In this document: positions 26,116 through 35,031 of the stretch, piece by piece
Layout of the letters: every line of letters begins with the position of its first letter
Position numbering within the stretch: the stretch's first letter is position 1
NCBI GenBank assembly: GCA_964621165.1
Contig: CAZULC010000004.1
Location: 62,001-126,000 of the forward strand
Direction of reading: 5' to 3'
Origin: UMGS1696 sp964621165
GTDB lineage: Bacteria > Bacillota > Clostridia > Oscillospirales > CAG-272
DNA: 64,000 nt
Position numbers and translations under genes: made by a program
Notes under the pieces: generated by a model
What the model saw: only the letters and a program-made list of their open reading frames with translations
What the model was told of the DNA's origin: nothing
Databases searched by the model: none

Positions 26116-27762
26116 ATGGCTGAAAATTCATCAAACTTTATTTATGATTTCATAGACGAGGACCTCGCCGCCGGTAAGGTTGAGAAAATCCACACTCGTT
26201 TTCCACCGGAACCCAACGGCTACCTCCACATCGGTCACTGCAAGGCGCTGATCATCGACTTCGGCACCGCTAAAAAATACGGCGGAATCTGCAACCTCAG
26301 AATGGACGACACCAACCCCGCCAAGGAAGACACGGAATACGTCGACGCAATCAAAGAGGACATCCACTGGCTGGGCTTTGACTGGGAGGACAGGTTCTTC
26401 TACGGCTCGGACTACTTCGAGAGGACCTACGAGCTGGCTGAGGAGCTTATCAAAAAGGGCGACGCGTACGTCTGTGAGCTGACTCCCGAGCAGTTCAAGG
26501 AATACAGGGGGGATCTGACCCATCCGGCTGTTTCTCCCTACCGTGACAGACCTATTGAGGAAAGCCTTGACCTCTTCCGCAGAATGAAGAACGGCGAGTT
26601 TCCTGAGGGGAAATATACTCTAAGAGCAAAAATTGACTTGGCGTCCGGCAACTTCAACATGCGCGACCCGGTAATCTACAGAATCCGCTATATCGAACAC
26701 CACAGACAGGGTACAAAGTGGTGCATCTTCCCCATGTACGACTTCGCCCACCCCATTCAAGACGCTCTCGAGGGAATCACACACAGCCTCTGCTCACTTG
26801 AATACGAGGACCACCGTCCGCTCTACAACTGGGTAATCGAGCACTGCGACGTTCCCTCAAAGCCGAGACAGATTGAATTTGCCCGCCTGAACATCACGAA
26901 CACCGTTCTGTCAAAGAGATACCTGCGCAGTCTTGTGGAAAACGGCGTGGTTGACGGCTGGGACGACCCGAGAATGCCCACCCTCTGCGGACTGAGAAGA
27001 CGCGGCTACACCGCTGACTCCATCCTCGACTTTATCGGCAGAATCGGAGTTTCCAAGGCGAACAGCATGGTTGACATCGGCCTTCTCGAACACTGCATCA
27101 GAAACGAGCTGAACAATAAAGCACAGAGAAGAATAGCCGTTTTAAATCCTGTGAAGGTAGTAATCGACAATTATCCCGAGGACAAGGTTGAGTATTTCGA
27201 CGTGGCGAATAACCCCAACGACCCCGACGCCGGCACAAGAAAGGTTCCGTTCACAAAGGAGCTGTACATTGACGCCGACGACTTTGCCCTTGTTCCCCCG
27301 CCGAAGTTCTTCCGTCTCAAGCCCGGAGGAGAAGTGCGCCTCATGAGCAGCTACATCATCAAGTGCGGCGAGGTCATCACAAACGACGACGGCAGCGTGA
27401 AGGAAATCCACTGCACCGCGGACCTCGAAGTCGGCACGGGAACACCCACGGACAGAAAGGTCAAGGGAACCATCCACTGGCTCAGCGCGAAGTACGCCTG
27501 CGACGCGGATGTAATCATGTACGACCGCCTGTTCACCGAGGAAAACATGAACGACCTCCCCGAGGGCAAGACCTTTACCGACTACCTCAACCCGACCTCA
27601 GCTGTCAAGCTGGAAAACGCAAAGGTTGAGCCGTCCCTGAAGGAAGCAAATCCCGGCGGCAAGTTCCAGTTCGTGAGAATCGGTTACTTCGCAAAGGACA
27701 CAAAGAACGAAAACACCTTCAACAGAATCGTTCCCCTGAAGGACAGCTACAAGTTCGACTAA
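26116..27762 (+). CDS. glnS: Glutaminyl-tRNA synthetase
   Basis: A 548-residue class I synthetase with the HIGH motif TRFPPEPNGYLHIGHCKA and the KMSKS motif TVLSKRYL. QGTKWCIFPMYDFAHP and the C-terminal beta-barrel anticodon domain (ADLEVGTGTPTDRKVKG) separate it clearly from GluRS. It is co-transcribed with gltX and ends at a terminator. Confidence 0.98.
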   Translation: MAENSSNFIYDFIDEDLAAGKVEKIHTRFPPEPNGYLHIGHCKALIIDFGTAKKYGGICNLRMDDTNPAKEDTEYVDAIKEDIHWLGFDWEDRFFYGSDYFERTYELAEELIKKGDAYVCELTPEQFKEYRGDLTHPAVSPYRDRPIEESLDLFRRMKNGEFPEGKYTLRAKIDLASGNFNMRDPVIYRIRYIEHHRQGTKWCIFPMYDFAHPIQDALEGITHSLCSLEYEDHRPLYNWVIEHCDVPSKPRQIEFARLNITNTVLSKRYLRSLVENGVVDGWDDPRMPTLCGLRRRGYTADSILDFIGRIGVSKANSMVDIGLLEHCIRNELNNKAQRRIAVLNPVKVVIDNYPEDKVEYFDVANNPNDPDAGTRKVPFTKELYIDADDFALVPPPKFFRLKPGGEVRLMSSYIIKCGEVITNDDGSVKEIHCTADLEVGTGTPTDRKVKGTIHWLSAKYACDADVIMYDRLFTEENMNDLPEGKTFTDYLNPTSAVKLENAKVEPSLKEANPGGKFQFVRIGYFAKDTKNENTFNRIVPLKDSYKFD

Positions 27763-27777
27763 AACAGAACGAAAATT

Positions 27778-27812
27778 TCCGCCGGTGACAAAAGCGAAAG
27801 GCGGATTTTTTT
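27778..27812 (+). terminator. Rho-independent terminator
   Basis: TCCGCC (27778-27783) and GGCGGA (27800-27805), followed by TTTTTTT, after glnS. Confidence 0.8.
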
Positions 27813-27864
27813 ATTTCTCGGGGTAAAAATCCAAAGAAAATCCTGAAAAAATTGAAAAAAGCTA

Positions 27865-27893
27865 TTGACAAATATTGGGGCGTGTGATATAAT
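27865..27893 (+). promoter_or_regulatory. Consensus promoter of tRNA-Lys
   Basis: TTGACA (27865-27870), a 17-base spacer, and TATAAT (27888-27893): a perfect sigma-A consensus 23 bases before the tRNA. Confidence 0.85.
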
Positions 27894-27916
27894 AATAAAG
27901 CTGTCAGAAAACAGTT

Positions 27917-27989
27917 GCCCCATTAGCTCAGTAGGTAGAGCACTTGACTTTTAATCAAGGTGTCCGGAGTTCGACTCTCCGATGGAGCA
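27917..27989 (+). tRNA. tRNA-Lys (anticodon TTT)
   Basis: A 73-base cloverleaf. The D arm is AGCTCAGTAGGTAGAGC, the anticodon stem CTTGA/TCAAG with loop CTTTTAA, and the T arm CGGAG-TTCGACT-CTCCG. The discriminator is A, and CCA is not encoded. The acceptor stem GCCCCAT/ATGGAGC has one mismatch, C3 opposite A70. A single base change (T3 or G70) would restore pairing. Confidence 0.95.
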
Positions 27990-28042
27990 TTCCCTTGTGC
28001 CGCCTCTGTATGAGGTTTTTTTTTATTGTGCTGAGGTTGATT

Positions 28043-28497
28043 ATGAAAAAACTGCTGACGCTCGACGCGCACAACTACGACCCGATTTGCCTGATTTGTG
28101 CCGTGTGGCTGTACGGGGTATTATTTTTATCGCTGGAAAACTGCTGATGATTGAGGATTCTTTCGGCGAGGTCAAGCTCCCGGGCGGCGGTATGGAGGAA
28201 AACGAGGACGACCGTCAGGCCCTCGTGCGGGAAGTGAAGGAGGAGACCGGCTTCGACGTGATTGAAGACACCACCCGCCCCTTCGGCGAAATCGAGGAAA
28301 AGCGTCTGTCCGTCCACAAGCCCATGATATGTCACCAGCTCAGCCGGCTGTACTTTTGTGACGTATGCCCGGAGCAGGGTGAGTGCGGATTTACGGAAAA
28401 CGAGAAATAACACGGCTTCCATCAGGTTTTGTATACAATTGACGAAGCAATCGCGAAAAATGAAGCCATGCTTGAGTCGGAAGGGAAGCAGACGTGA
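28043..28497 (+). pseudogene. Nudix hydrolase, frameshift plus internal stop
   Basis: The Nudix box is intact (GGMEENEDDRQALVREVKEE, then TGF), preceded by IEDSFGEVKLPGG. The start MKKLLTLDAHNYDP is in one frame and the rest in another. Adding one G after 28084 joins them as DPDLPDLCRVAVRGIIF. A second lesion is an in-frame TAA at 28408-28410, after which HGFHQVLYTIDEAIAKNEAM continues to a stop at 28495. Two independent lesions argue for a true pseudogene. It lies just downstream of the tRNA. Confidence 0.85.
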
Positions 28498-28592
28498 AAC
28501 CAGCGGGGTTATAAAGCATTGCTTTTGATTAAAGATTATCTCGAGATAAATAAGCGGTGAATCAAATTACCGATTAATTTTTGCCAGTTATA

Positions 28593-28633
28593 TGGACAAA
28601 GAGGTTTTTCTGTGGTATAATATTGTACCACAG
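28593..28633 (+). promoter_or_regulatory. lgt promoter overlapped by a perfect inverted repeat
   Basis: TGGACA (28593-28598), a 17-base spacer, and TATAAT (28616-28621). The -10 lies inside the inverted repeat CTGTGGTA (28610-28617), 8-base gap, TACCACAG (28626-28633), which is followed by seven T. It reads either as an operator on the promoter or as a terminator hairpin for transcripts arriving from upstream. Confidence 0.6.
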
Positions 28634-28654
28634 TTTTTTATTTCGAGGGATTTT

Positions 28655-29617
28655 ATGCAGTACATTTCTTTCCCGGGACTGGGAATCGAGCCGTTTCACA
28701 TTGACAAAGCCGCATTCTCGGTCTTCGGACATGACATAGCGTGGTACGGGATTATCATCACCTTCGGCATGGTTCTGGCAGTGCTTCTTGCCATGCGGCT
28801 GTGCAAATACGAGGGAATCTCCACCGACGACATCGCAGACCTTGCCCTGACGGTAATCATCTTCGGCGTACTCGGCGCGCGGGCTTATTACGTGATTTTC
28901 TCGTGGACCGAGATCAACTACGTGGCCGCCGGCGGGAACTTTTTGCAGAATCTGGGCAGAACGCTCTACAACATAATAGCAATCTGGGAAGGCGGACTGG
29001 CAATCTACGGCGGCGTCATCGGCGGACTCATTTCCGGATACGTCTTCTCGCGGATAAAGAAGATTAAGTTTTCCAAAATCGCCGACATTTTAGCCCCCTG
29101 CGTCCTTGTGGGGCAGATCATAGGCCGGTGGGGAAACTTCGTCAACATGGAAGCCTACGGGGAAGAAACAACTCTTCCGTGGCGCATGGGACTTCTCTAC
29201 GGCTCGCCTGACGCTTGGACTGCTGAAAAGTACGTTCATCCCACCTTCCTCTATGAGTCGCTGTGGAACCTTGTGATTTTAGTTGTGATTCTGCTGATTT
29301 ATAAAAAGAAGAAATTCGACGGGCAGATGTGCGCGATGTACTTTATCTGGTACGGCTTCGGCAGATTTTTAATAGAGGGACTTCGCACCGACAGTCTGAT
29401 GCTCGGAAGCCTGAGGATTTCACAGTGCGTGGGGCTGCTCTCCTGCACTGTGGGAATCTTGATTTTTGTGAATTATTTCGTCAAGGCAAAAAAGAACAAA
29501 GTTGACAGCGTGGTGTACAATACGGTTTACTCGGACGCAGTTGATGTGGACACAGAAAAATCCGGCTCGGACAAAACAAGTAATGAAGACAAGCCCGACG
29601 GCGAGGAGGAAAAATAA
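28655..29617 (+). CDS. lgt: Prolipoprotein diacylglyceryl transferase
   Basis: Membrane enzyme that adds diacylglycerol from phosphatidylglycerol to the lipobox cysteine of prolipoproteins. It has 320 residues with about seven hydrophobic segments and the Lgt signature GRWGNFVNMEAYG. The N-terminus has the conserved HGI-like FGHDIAWYGII. The ATG at 28655 after GAGGGA is chosen over an in-frame ATG at 28592 that lies in the promoter. The C-terminus (about 285-320) is an acidic hydrophilic tail. Its stop abuts the folD start. Confidence 0.96.
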   Translation: MQYISFPGLGIEPFHIDKAAFSVFGHDIAWYGIIITFGMVLAVLLAMRLCKYEGISTDDIADLALTVIIFGVLGARAYYVIFSWTEINYVAAGGNFLQNLGRTLYNIIAIWEGGLAIYGGVIGGLISGYVFSRIKKIKFSKIADILAPCVLVGQIIGRWGNFVNMEAYGEETTLPWRMGLLYGSPDAWTAEKYVHPTFLYESLWNLVILVVILLIYKKKKFDGQMCAMYFIWYGFGRFLIEGLRTDSLMLGSLRISQCVGLLSCTVGILIFVNYFVKAKKNKVDSVVYNTVYSDAVDVDTEKSGSDKTSNEDKPDGEEEK

Positions 29618-30484
29618 ATGGCGCACATCATTGACGGCAAAAAAATTGCCGCTTGCTACAGGGAAAGCCTCAAGTCCCACACGGCTGAGCTGAAAAAACG
29701 AACGGGTATCACCCCGGGTCTGGCGGTAATAATAGTCGGCGAAAATCCGGCTTCAAAAATTTACGTCAGGAACAAAAGCCGGGCCTGTGCCGACGCGGGA
29801 ATTAACTTTACTTTGATAGAGCTGCCCGAGAATATACCAATGGACGAGTTTCGACGGGAACTTCTTTCTGCGGTTGAAAATGAGGAAAATCACGGGGTTC
29901 TCGTTCAGCTTCCACTGCCGTCTCAGATTGACTACAGCGAGGTCCTCGAAATCATCCCGCCGGAGAAGGACGTGGACGGGTTCAATTATGTAAACTCCGG
30001 TAAACTTTTCACAGGCGAGGACGGATTTGTTCCCGGAACTCCCCTTGGAGTCATGAAAATGCTGGAGTACGAGAATATTTCCGTCGACGGACGCGAATGT
30101 GTGGTCATCGGGCGGAGCAACATCGTGGGCAAACCCATGGCGGCGCTTTTGCTTAACGAAAACGCTACCGTGACCGTCTGCCATTCCCACACGAAAAATC
30201 TCGCCGATGTCACGAGACGGGCGGACATCCTCATCTCAGCCGTTGGCCGGGCAGGATTCGTGACAGCTGATATGGTGAAGGATGGCGCGGTTGTGATCGA
30301 CGTTGGAATCAACCGCACTTCCGAGGGAAAGCTGACCGGGGACGTGGATTTTGCCCCAGTCTCGGAAAAAGCGGCGGCAATCACTCCGGTTCCGGGAGGG
30401 GTCGGGGTCATGACAATAGAAATGCTCCTCGAAAACACCTGCAGAGCCGCGGAAAACTATGCCCGCCGACATCATCTTTTGTAA
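29618..30484 (+). CDS. folD: Bifunctional methylenetetrahydrofolate dehydrogenase/cyclohydrolase
   Basis: A 288-residue FolD making 10-formyl-THF from 5,10-methylene-THF. Visible motifs are SKIYVRNKSRAC with catalytic Tyr and Lys, VQLPLPSQID, VVIGRSNIVGKPMAALL and the C-terminal ITPVPGGVGVMTIEMLLENT. The ATG directly follows the lgt stop, so translation is coupled. Confidence 0.97.
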   Translation: MAHIIDGKKIAACYRESLKSHTAELKKRTGITPGLAVIIVGENPASKIYVRNKSRACADAGINFTLIELPENIPMDEFRRELLSAVENEENHGVLVQLPLPSQIDYSEVLEIIPPEKDVDGFNYVNSGKLFTGEDGFVPGTPLGVMKMLEYENISVDGRECVVIGRSNIVGKPMAALLLNENATVTVCHSHTKNLADVTRRADILISAVGRAGFVTADMVKDGAVVIDVGINRTSEGKLTGDVDFAPVSEKAAAITPVPGGVGVMTIEMLLENTCRAAENYARRHHLL

Positions 30485-30556
30485 AATTGTACAAGTCGGA
30501 AATGTAAATCCGGCGAAATTTCTGCTTTTTCACGGAAATTTATGGACGGGTTTATC

Positions 30557-30585
30557 TTGACATGTACTGGCATAAATGATATAAT
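30557..30585 (+). promoter_or_regulatory. Promoter of rplU-prp-rpmA
   Basis: TTGACA (30557-30562), a 17-base spacer, and TATAAT (30580-30585): perfect consensus. Confidence 0.85.
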
Positions 30586-30591
30586 ATATTT

Positions 30592-30674
30592 TGCCGCATG
30601 GTGTCGGGTTCACAAAAGACGTATGTCTGCCCGCCCAGCGAGTTCACATATGAAAGTGAGGTGCTTTTCAGTTC
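30592..30674 (+). promoter_or_regulatory. 5' leader of rplU, candidate L21 autoregulatory leader
   Basis: About 80 bases separate the promoter from rplU. They contain pairing segments such as AGACGTATGTCT (a near-palindromic hairpin) and a GC-rich GCCCGCCC stretch. Firmicutes often have an L21 leader RNA here that binds a ribosomal protein. I infer this from position and length and did not match a consensus. Confidence 0.45.
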
Positions 30675-30989
30675 ATGTTCGCAGTTATTGAAACAGGTGG
30701 AAAGCAGTACAAGGTCAACGAAGGCGACATTATCTTCGTTGAAAAGCTCGACGGTGCAGTTGAAGGAGAAAAAATCGTATTCGATAAGGTTCTCGCAGTT
30801 TCGGCTCACGACGGATTCAAGGCAGGTAAGCCCACCGTTGAAGGCGCAACCGTATCGGCTAACGTAGTAAAGAATGGTAAAGCGAAGAAAATCTACGTTA
30901 TGACCTACAAGTCAAAGAAGAACGAAAAGAGAAAAATCGGTCACAGACAGCCTTATACGAAGGTACAGATCGAAAAAATCGCGTTTTAA
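30675..30989 (+). CDS. rplU: 50S ribosomal protein L21
   Basis: A 104-residue L21 beginning MFAVIETGGKQYKV and ending with the signature KKNEKRKIGHRQPYTKVQI. First gene of the conserved rplU-prp-rpmA operon. Confidence 0.99.
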   Translation: MFAVIETGGKQYKVNEGDIIFVEKLDGAVEGEKIVFDKVLAVSAHDGFKAGKPTVEGATVSANVVKNGKAKKIYVMTYKSKKNEKRKIGHRQPYTKVQIEKIAF

Positions 30990-31029
30990 TTTGATAAGCT
31001 ACTGCGCTGGCTGAAATGGAGATAAAAGC

Positions 31030-31380
31030 GTGACTAAGATAACTTTTTTCAAGCGAAACGGCGTCTTTTTTGGGTTCCGCGAGACCGGACACACCGGATT
31101 TGGTGAAGAAGGGGACGACATTCTCTGCTCAGCTCTGTCCGCCATGACTATGCTGATTCTCAACACCCTTGAGGCGGCGTATGACTGTCGGGTGGACTAC
31201 AAAATTGATGACAAGACCGCCGACATCACGGTGAAGTGCCTCTCCGCTCTCCCTGAATACGAGGAGGACGAGGCGAAAAATTTTGCCGTATCGGGGCTGT
31301 TTCTCGGATATTTTTACCAGCTGAACGATTTGGTTGAAGAATATTACGATTATCTCGACGTTGATACAGTCGAAGCGTAG
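31030..31380 (+). CDS. prp: Ribosomal-processing cysteine protease Prp
   Basis: A 116-residue YsxB/Prp protease starting at GTG after GGAGAT. The catalytic His is in ETGHTGF and the Cys in DILCSALSAM. Prp removes the N-terminal extension of ribosomal protein L27, encoded next. That L27 carries the cleavage motif GLQFFA, so the pair is functionally matched. An acidic C-terminus follows. Confidence 0.96.
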   Translation: MTKITFFKRNGVFFGFRETGHTGFGEEGDDILCSALSAMTMLILNTLEAAYDCRVDYKIDDKTADITVKCLSALPEYEEDEAKNFAVSGLFLGYFYQLNDLVEEYYDYLDVDTVEA

Positions 31381-31408
31381 GCGTACATTAAAAATGGAGG
31401 AAATAACA

Positions 31409-31687
31409 ATGATTAGAATAGGTTTACAGTTCTTCGCTCATAAAAAGGGCGTTGGTTCTACAAAGAACGGCCGTGACAGCGAGTCCAAGCGTCTTGGCGT
31501 AAAGAAGGCTGACGGCTCTAAAGTATTAGCCGGCAACATCATCATCCGCCAGAGAGGAACACACATCCATCCCGGCAACAATGTCGGAATCGGCTCTGAC
31601 GACACATTATTCGCTCTCATCAACGGCAAGGTTAAGTTTGAAAATATCGCAAACGGAAGAAGACAGGTCAGCGTTTACGCCGAATAA
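31409..31687 (+). CDS. rpmA: 50S ribosomal protein L27 with cleavable N-terminal extension
   Basis: A 92-residue L27. The start at 31409 follows GGAGG; a longer in-frame ORF upstream overlaps prp and is not used. The N-terminus MIRIGLQFFAHKKGVG contains the LQFFA motif cut by Prp in Firmicutes before the AHKKG that enters the peptidyl-transferase centre. The rest is typical (STKNGRDSESKRLGVKKADG). Confidence 0.99.
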   Translation: MIRIGLQFFAHKKGVGSTKNGRDSESKRLGVKKADGSKVLAGNIIIRQRGTHIHPGNNVGIGSDDTLFALINGKVKFENIANGRRQVSVYAE

Positions 31688-31718
31688 GTTTTCCGCCGGA
31701 TAATTTCATAAACGCAGA

Positions 31719-31773
31719 TAAGCCGCAAAGGTTGGCATATGTCAATTTTTGTTGGCTTTTTTGTTTTTCATTT
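31719..31773 (+). terminator. Terminator after rpmA
   Basis: AAGCC at about 31719-31724 pairs with GGCTT ahead of a T-run (TTTTTTGTTTTT). An inner TTGGCATATGTCAA near-palindrome lies in the loop. The stem is imperfect. Confidence 0.55.
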
Positions 31774-31850
31774 TCAATTTTTTCAGTACATATTTTTTCG
31801 CGCAGGGAGCAGATTAAATATATGCTTGATGAAAAATTGGAGTGAAACTT

Positions 31851-32870
31851 ATGAAGAAATTATGGATAAATTTTTGCGGTTTGATACTGATTATCGGTTC
31901 GATATTACCGGTAAACGCGGAATCAGCCTATATTGAGAAGGTTTACGTGGGCGGAATGCCATTCGGAGTGAAGTTTTTCTCACAGGGAATCGTTGTCGTT
32001 GGCTTTTCCGAGGTTGAGACAAAAGCCGGAATCGAGACTCCCGCATATGACGCCGGACTTCGGGTCAACGACATTATTACAACCGTAAACGGAAGTGAAG
32101 TCAAGACGTCGGATGAGCTGATTAAGATAATCGAAAACTCGAGCGGAGAAGTTGACATAACTTTTGTGCGGGGCGGGGAAGAAAAAACCGCGTCATTTAA
32201 GCCGTCCCTCAGTGAAGCCGACGGAAAACTGAAAACGGGCATGTGGATACGGGACACCACCGCCGGAATCGGAACCGTCACTTTCATCATCCCCGAAACA
32301 GGGGCCTTCGCCGGACTTGGACACGGAATCTGCGACGCGGACTCGGGCAAGCTTCTGAAAATGGAGCGGGGAACCGTGGTTGACGTACAGATTTCCGGCA
32401 TTGCCAAAGGGACCGCGGGAACCCCCGGGGAGTTAAAGGGATTTTTCACCTCGGACAAATCTGGAGTTCTGCTGGAAAACACACTGTGCGGGGTTTACGG
32501 GATCCTCTCGGACATCCCCTACGACAAGATTCCAACGCCCATCATCGAAGTGGGAAGCCGGGACGAGGTCAGATGCGGGGAGGCGGAAATCTGGTGTACC
32601 CTCGAAGATAACAAGCCACACAAATATAAAATCAACATCGACGAAATCCGACGAGACAGCCGTGACAACCGCAGCTTTTCCATCACCGTGAAGGACAGTG
32701 GACTCATCGAGAAAACCGGCGGAATCGTGCAGGGCATGAGCGGCAGTCCCATCATACAGAACGGCAAGCTGATTGGAGCTGTGACTCATGTTCTCGTCAG
32801 CGACCCAAGGGAAGGATACGGTATTTTTATAGACAATATGCTCGACATAATACCGGACTTCGCGGCATGA
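31851..32870 (+). CDS. spoIVB: SpoIVB-type sporulation serine protease (PDZ, S55)
   Basis: In forespores, SpoIVB crosses the inner membrane and cuts SpoIVFA to trigger sigma-K activation. This copy has 339 residues: an N-terminal signal/anchor (KKLWINFCGLILIIGSI), a PDZ domain at about 35-115 (YDAGLRVNDIITTVNGSEV), and the S55 domain with GLGHGICDADSG (His) and the catalytic GMSGSPIIQNGKLIGAVTHV. The ATG at 31851 sits 8 bases after GGAG; an upstream GTG overlaps that site. A sigma-G-like promoter (GTACATA/CAGATTA, about 31796-31826) is possible but weak. sigG lies 1.3 kb downstream. Confidence 0.95.
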   Translation: MKKLWINFCGLILIIGSILPVNAESAYIEKVYVGGMPFGVKFFSQGIVVVGFSEVETKAGIETPAYDAGLRVNDIITTVNGSEVKTSDELIKIIENSSGEVDITFVRGGEEKTASFKPSLSEADGKLKTGMWIRDTTAGIGTVTFIIPETGAFAGLGHGICDADSGKLLKMERGTVVDVQISGIAKGTAGTPGELKGFFTSDKSGVLLENTLCGVYGILSDIPYDKIPTPIIEVGSRDEVRCGEAEIWCTLEDNKPHKYKINIDEIRRDSRDNRSFSITVKDSGLIEKTGGIVQGMSGSPIIQNGKLIGAVTHVLVSDPREGYGIFIDNMLDIIPDFAA

Positions 32871-33012
32871 ATTTTTACAATTTGCACGTTACTCATTCAT
32901 ATGTCTGTTATATAATGTGGAAGACGATAAATAAAAATAGTCAGCTCAGGAGTTGGCATGGCACGGATTCAAAATACCGACGAGCGTACTGTTTCACTAA
33001 AGGAATATTTGA

Positions 33013-34025
33013 ATGAGTAAAACATTGACTCCGGCTGAACGTGCAAGAGTGGCGTTGAACCTCTGTCAGCCTGACCAAATCCCCACCTTTGAGCTTGAAT
33101 TCCAGCTGTCGGAGGAGTTTTTCGGCTACCCTTTAAGCGACCCGAGACTTGAAGGGTATGAACGGAACAAACGGTCACCGGCAGAGCTGGAAAAAGCCGC
33201 ATGTGATTTGGCGGACAAATACGCCCGGGTTTACGGCACTTCTACGACTTACGACATCGGCGGCGCGGCAATTTCAGGGGACCCGGAAAAGGACTCCCAG
33301 CCTGGACTTGACTATTCCATCATACCGGTGTACTGTCACGAGTGGTGGAACCCGATTTCCCCTATAACTGTCGCTTTTCGGAAACGTCTCCGCGAACACT
33401 TTGGCGATACACGGCTCTTCGGCGATCACGGGGACGGAACCTTTGCAATCCCCGACGGCAACGACATGTACGCATTTGCCTACAGAATCGCCGACGACCC
33501 GGACTCAGTCCTCGAGAAAGCCGAACGTATGGCGAGTAACGCGTTGGAGTCGAACAAACGCCAGCATGAAGCCGGACTGGATGTTGCACTACTCTGCTCC
33601 GACTACTGCTACAACTCGGGATCGTTTTTGTCTCCCGCTATGTTTGACGAATATATAACGCCATTCCTCGAGAAGATCTGCAAAGCCGGACGTGACGATG
33701 GAATGCTGGTAATAAAGCACACCGACGCAACATCATGCCAATCATCTACTCCCTCGTGGAAGCCGGACCAAACGTGCTTCACTCCATCGACCCAATGGCA
33801 GGTGTGGACATCCGTGAGGTCAAGCGTCTCTACGGGGACAGAGTTGCGCTCTGCGGAAACGTTCACTGCGCGGCATTGCAGACGGGTACGGACGAGAAAG
33901 TCAGAGCCAGCGCGGAATACTGCTTGAAATACGGAAGCGTGGGCGGGGGCTACATTTTCGCCACAAGCAACGTCCCGTTCAAGGGGATGCCGCCGGAAAG
34001 GTACCGCATTATTCTCGACATATGA
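33013..34025 (+). pseudogene. URO-D-family protein, frameshifted
   Basis: Uroporphyrinogen-decarboxylase-superfamily protein of the methyltransferase-like group (corrinoid or unknown substrate). The first frame runs from MSKTLTPAERARVALNLC to GMLVIKHTD. The rest (IMPIIYSLVEAGPNVLHSID to the end at 34025) is in another frame. Adding one G at about 33727 (GAC GGC AAC ATC) restores KHTDGNIMPII and a product of about 337 residues. All other family segments look normal, so the lesion is recent or a sequence error. It lies between spoIVB and sigG. Confidence 0.8.
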
Positions 34026-34178
34026 AAAGAAAAACGGAAGTACTGACGAACGTCGACTGAAATATCTGGAAAAGGCGTGAGCGTATATTTTCCACCTCTC
34101 TTTGGCAATAATTATAATGTCGAAGCAAACGGAACCCCGTTTGAAAGACAAAGAGCCGTGCAAAAGAGAGGCATACCA

Positions 34179-34952
34179 ATGTACTATAATAAAGTTGAAA
34201 TTTGCGGCGTGAATACGTCAAAACTGCCAACGTTGACATCACAGGAAAAAAAGGAACTCCTGCGGAGAACAAAACAGGGTGACGCCCTTGCCCGTGAGAA
34301 GCTAATTGACGGAAATCTCCGGCTGGTGCTGAGTATCGTTCAGCGGTTCACCAACCGGCATGAAAATCTCGACGATCTGTTTCAGGTGGGGTGCGTGGGA
34401 CTGATTAAAGCGGTTGACAATTTCAATACGGACATAGACGTAGAGTTTTCGACATACGCGGTGCCGATGGTTATAGGGGAAATCAGGCGGTACCTGAGGG
34501 ACAACAACACAATCAGGGTCAGCCGGTCGGTGCGGGATCTGGCTTACCGGGCCTTGTCGGCAAAGGAAAAACTGTCGGCGGACTGCTGTGGAGAACCCAC
34601 AGTTGAGGCTGTGTCCCGGGAAATCGGTGAAAACGTGCGCGACGTCTCCCATGCTCTCGAGGCTATAAGCGAGCCGGTGTCACTCTACGATACGGTTTAC
34701 AGCGACGGCGGTGACTCGATCTGCATAATGGATCAGATAAGGGACGAGTCCACCGGGGACGAAATCTGGCTGGAGGACATCGCGCTTAAGGAAGCCATAT
34801 CAAAGCTCTCGCCGAAGGAGCGGTCCATCATCTCAGAACGCTACTACGCAGGGAAGACCCAGATGGAAATCGCGGCTGAAATCGGCATATCACAGGCGCA
34901 GGTGTCAAGGCTGGAAAAAGGCGCGTTTGAGCGGATAAGAAAATATTTTTAA
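34179..34952 (+). CDS. sigG: RNA polymerase sporulation sigma factor SigG
   Basis: Late forespore sigma factor of 257 residues. The start NKVEICGVNTSKLPTL is diagnostic of sigma-G. Region 2 contains NLRLVLSIVQRFTNRHENLDDLFQ (split here as NLRLVLSIVQRF and ENLDDLFQVGCVGLIKAVD), and region 4 AAEIGISQAQVSRLEKGAFE. The open frame reaches back to 34077, but the ATG at 34179 after AGAGAGG gives the usual length. It is not linked to spoIIGA or sigE here. Confidence 0.96.
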   Translation: MYYNKVEICGVNTSKLPTLTSQEKKELLRRTKQGDALAREKLIDGNLRLVLSIVQRFTNRHENLDDLFQVGCVGLIKAVDNFNTDIDVEFSTYAVPMVIGEIRRYLRDNNTIRVSRSVRDLAYRALSAKEKLSADCCGEPTVEAVSREIGENVRDVSHALEAISEPVSLYDTVYSDGGDSICIMDQIRDESTGDEIWLEDIALKEAISKLSPKERSIISERYYAGKTQMEIAAEIGISQAQVSRLEKGAFERIRKYF

Positions 34953-34956
34953 GTTC

Positions 34957-34991
34957 AGGGCTGTTTCCGTCGGGATTCAGCCTTTTTATTT
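34957..34991 (+). terminator. Rho-independent terminator
   Basis: AGGGCTG (34957-34963) pairs with CAGCCT (34978-34983), followed by TTTTATTT, after sigG. Confidence 0.7.
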
Positions 34992-35031
34992 GGTTAAATC
35001 TGATTAATGCTGTAAAATCAACTAAAACCTA

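Noticed and set aside
31796..31826. Sigma-G promoter for spoIVB (GTACATA, 17 bases, CAGATTA)
   Set aside because: Only a partial match to the forespore consensus; too weak to list as a feature.
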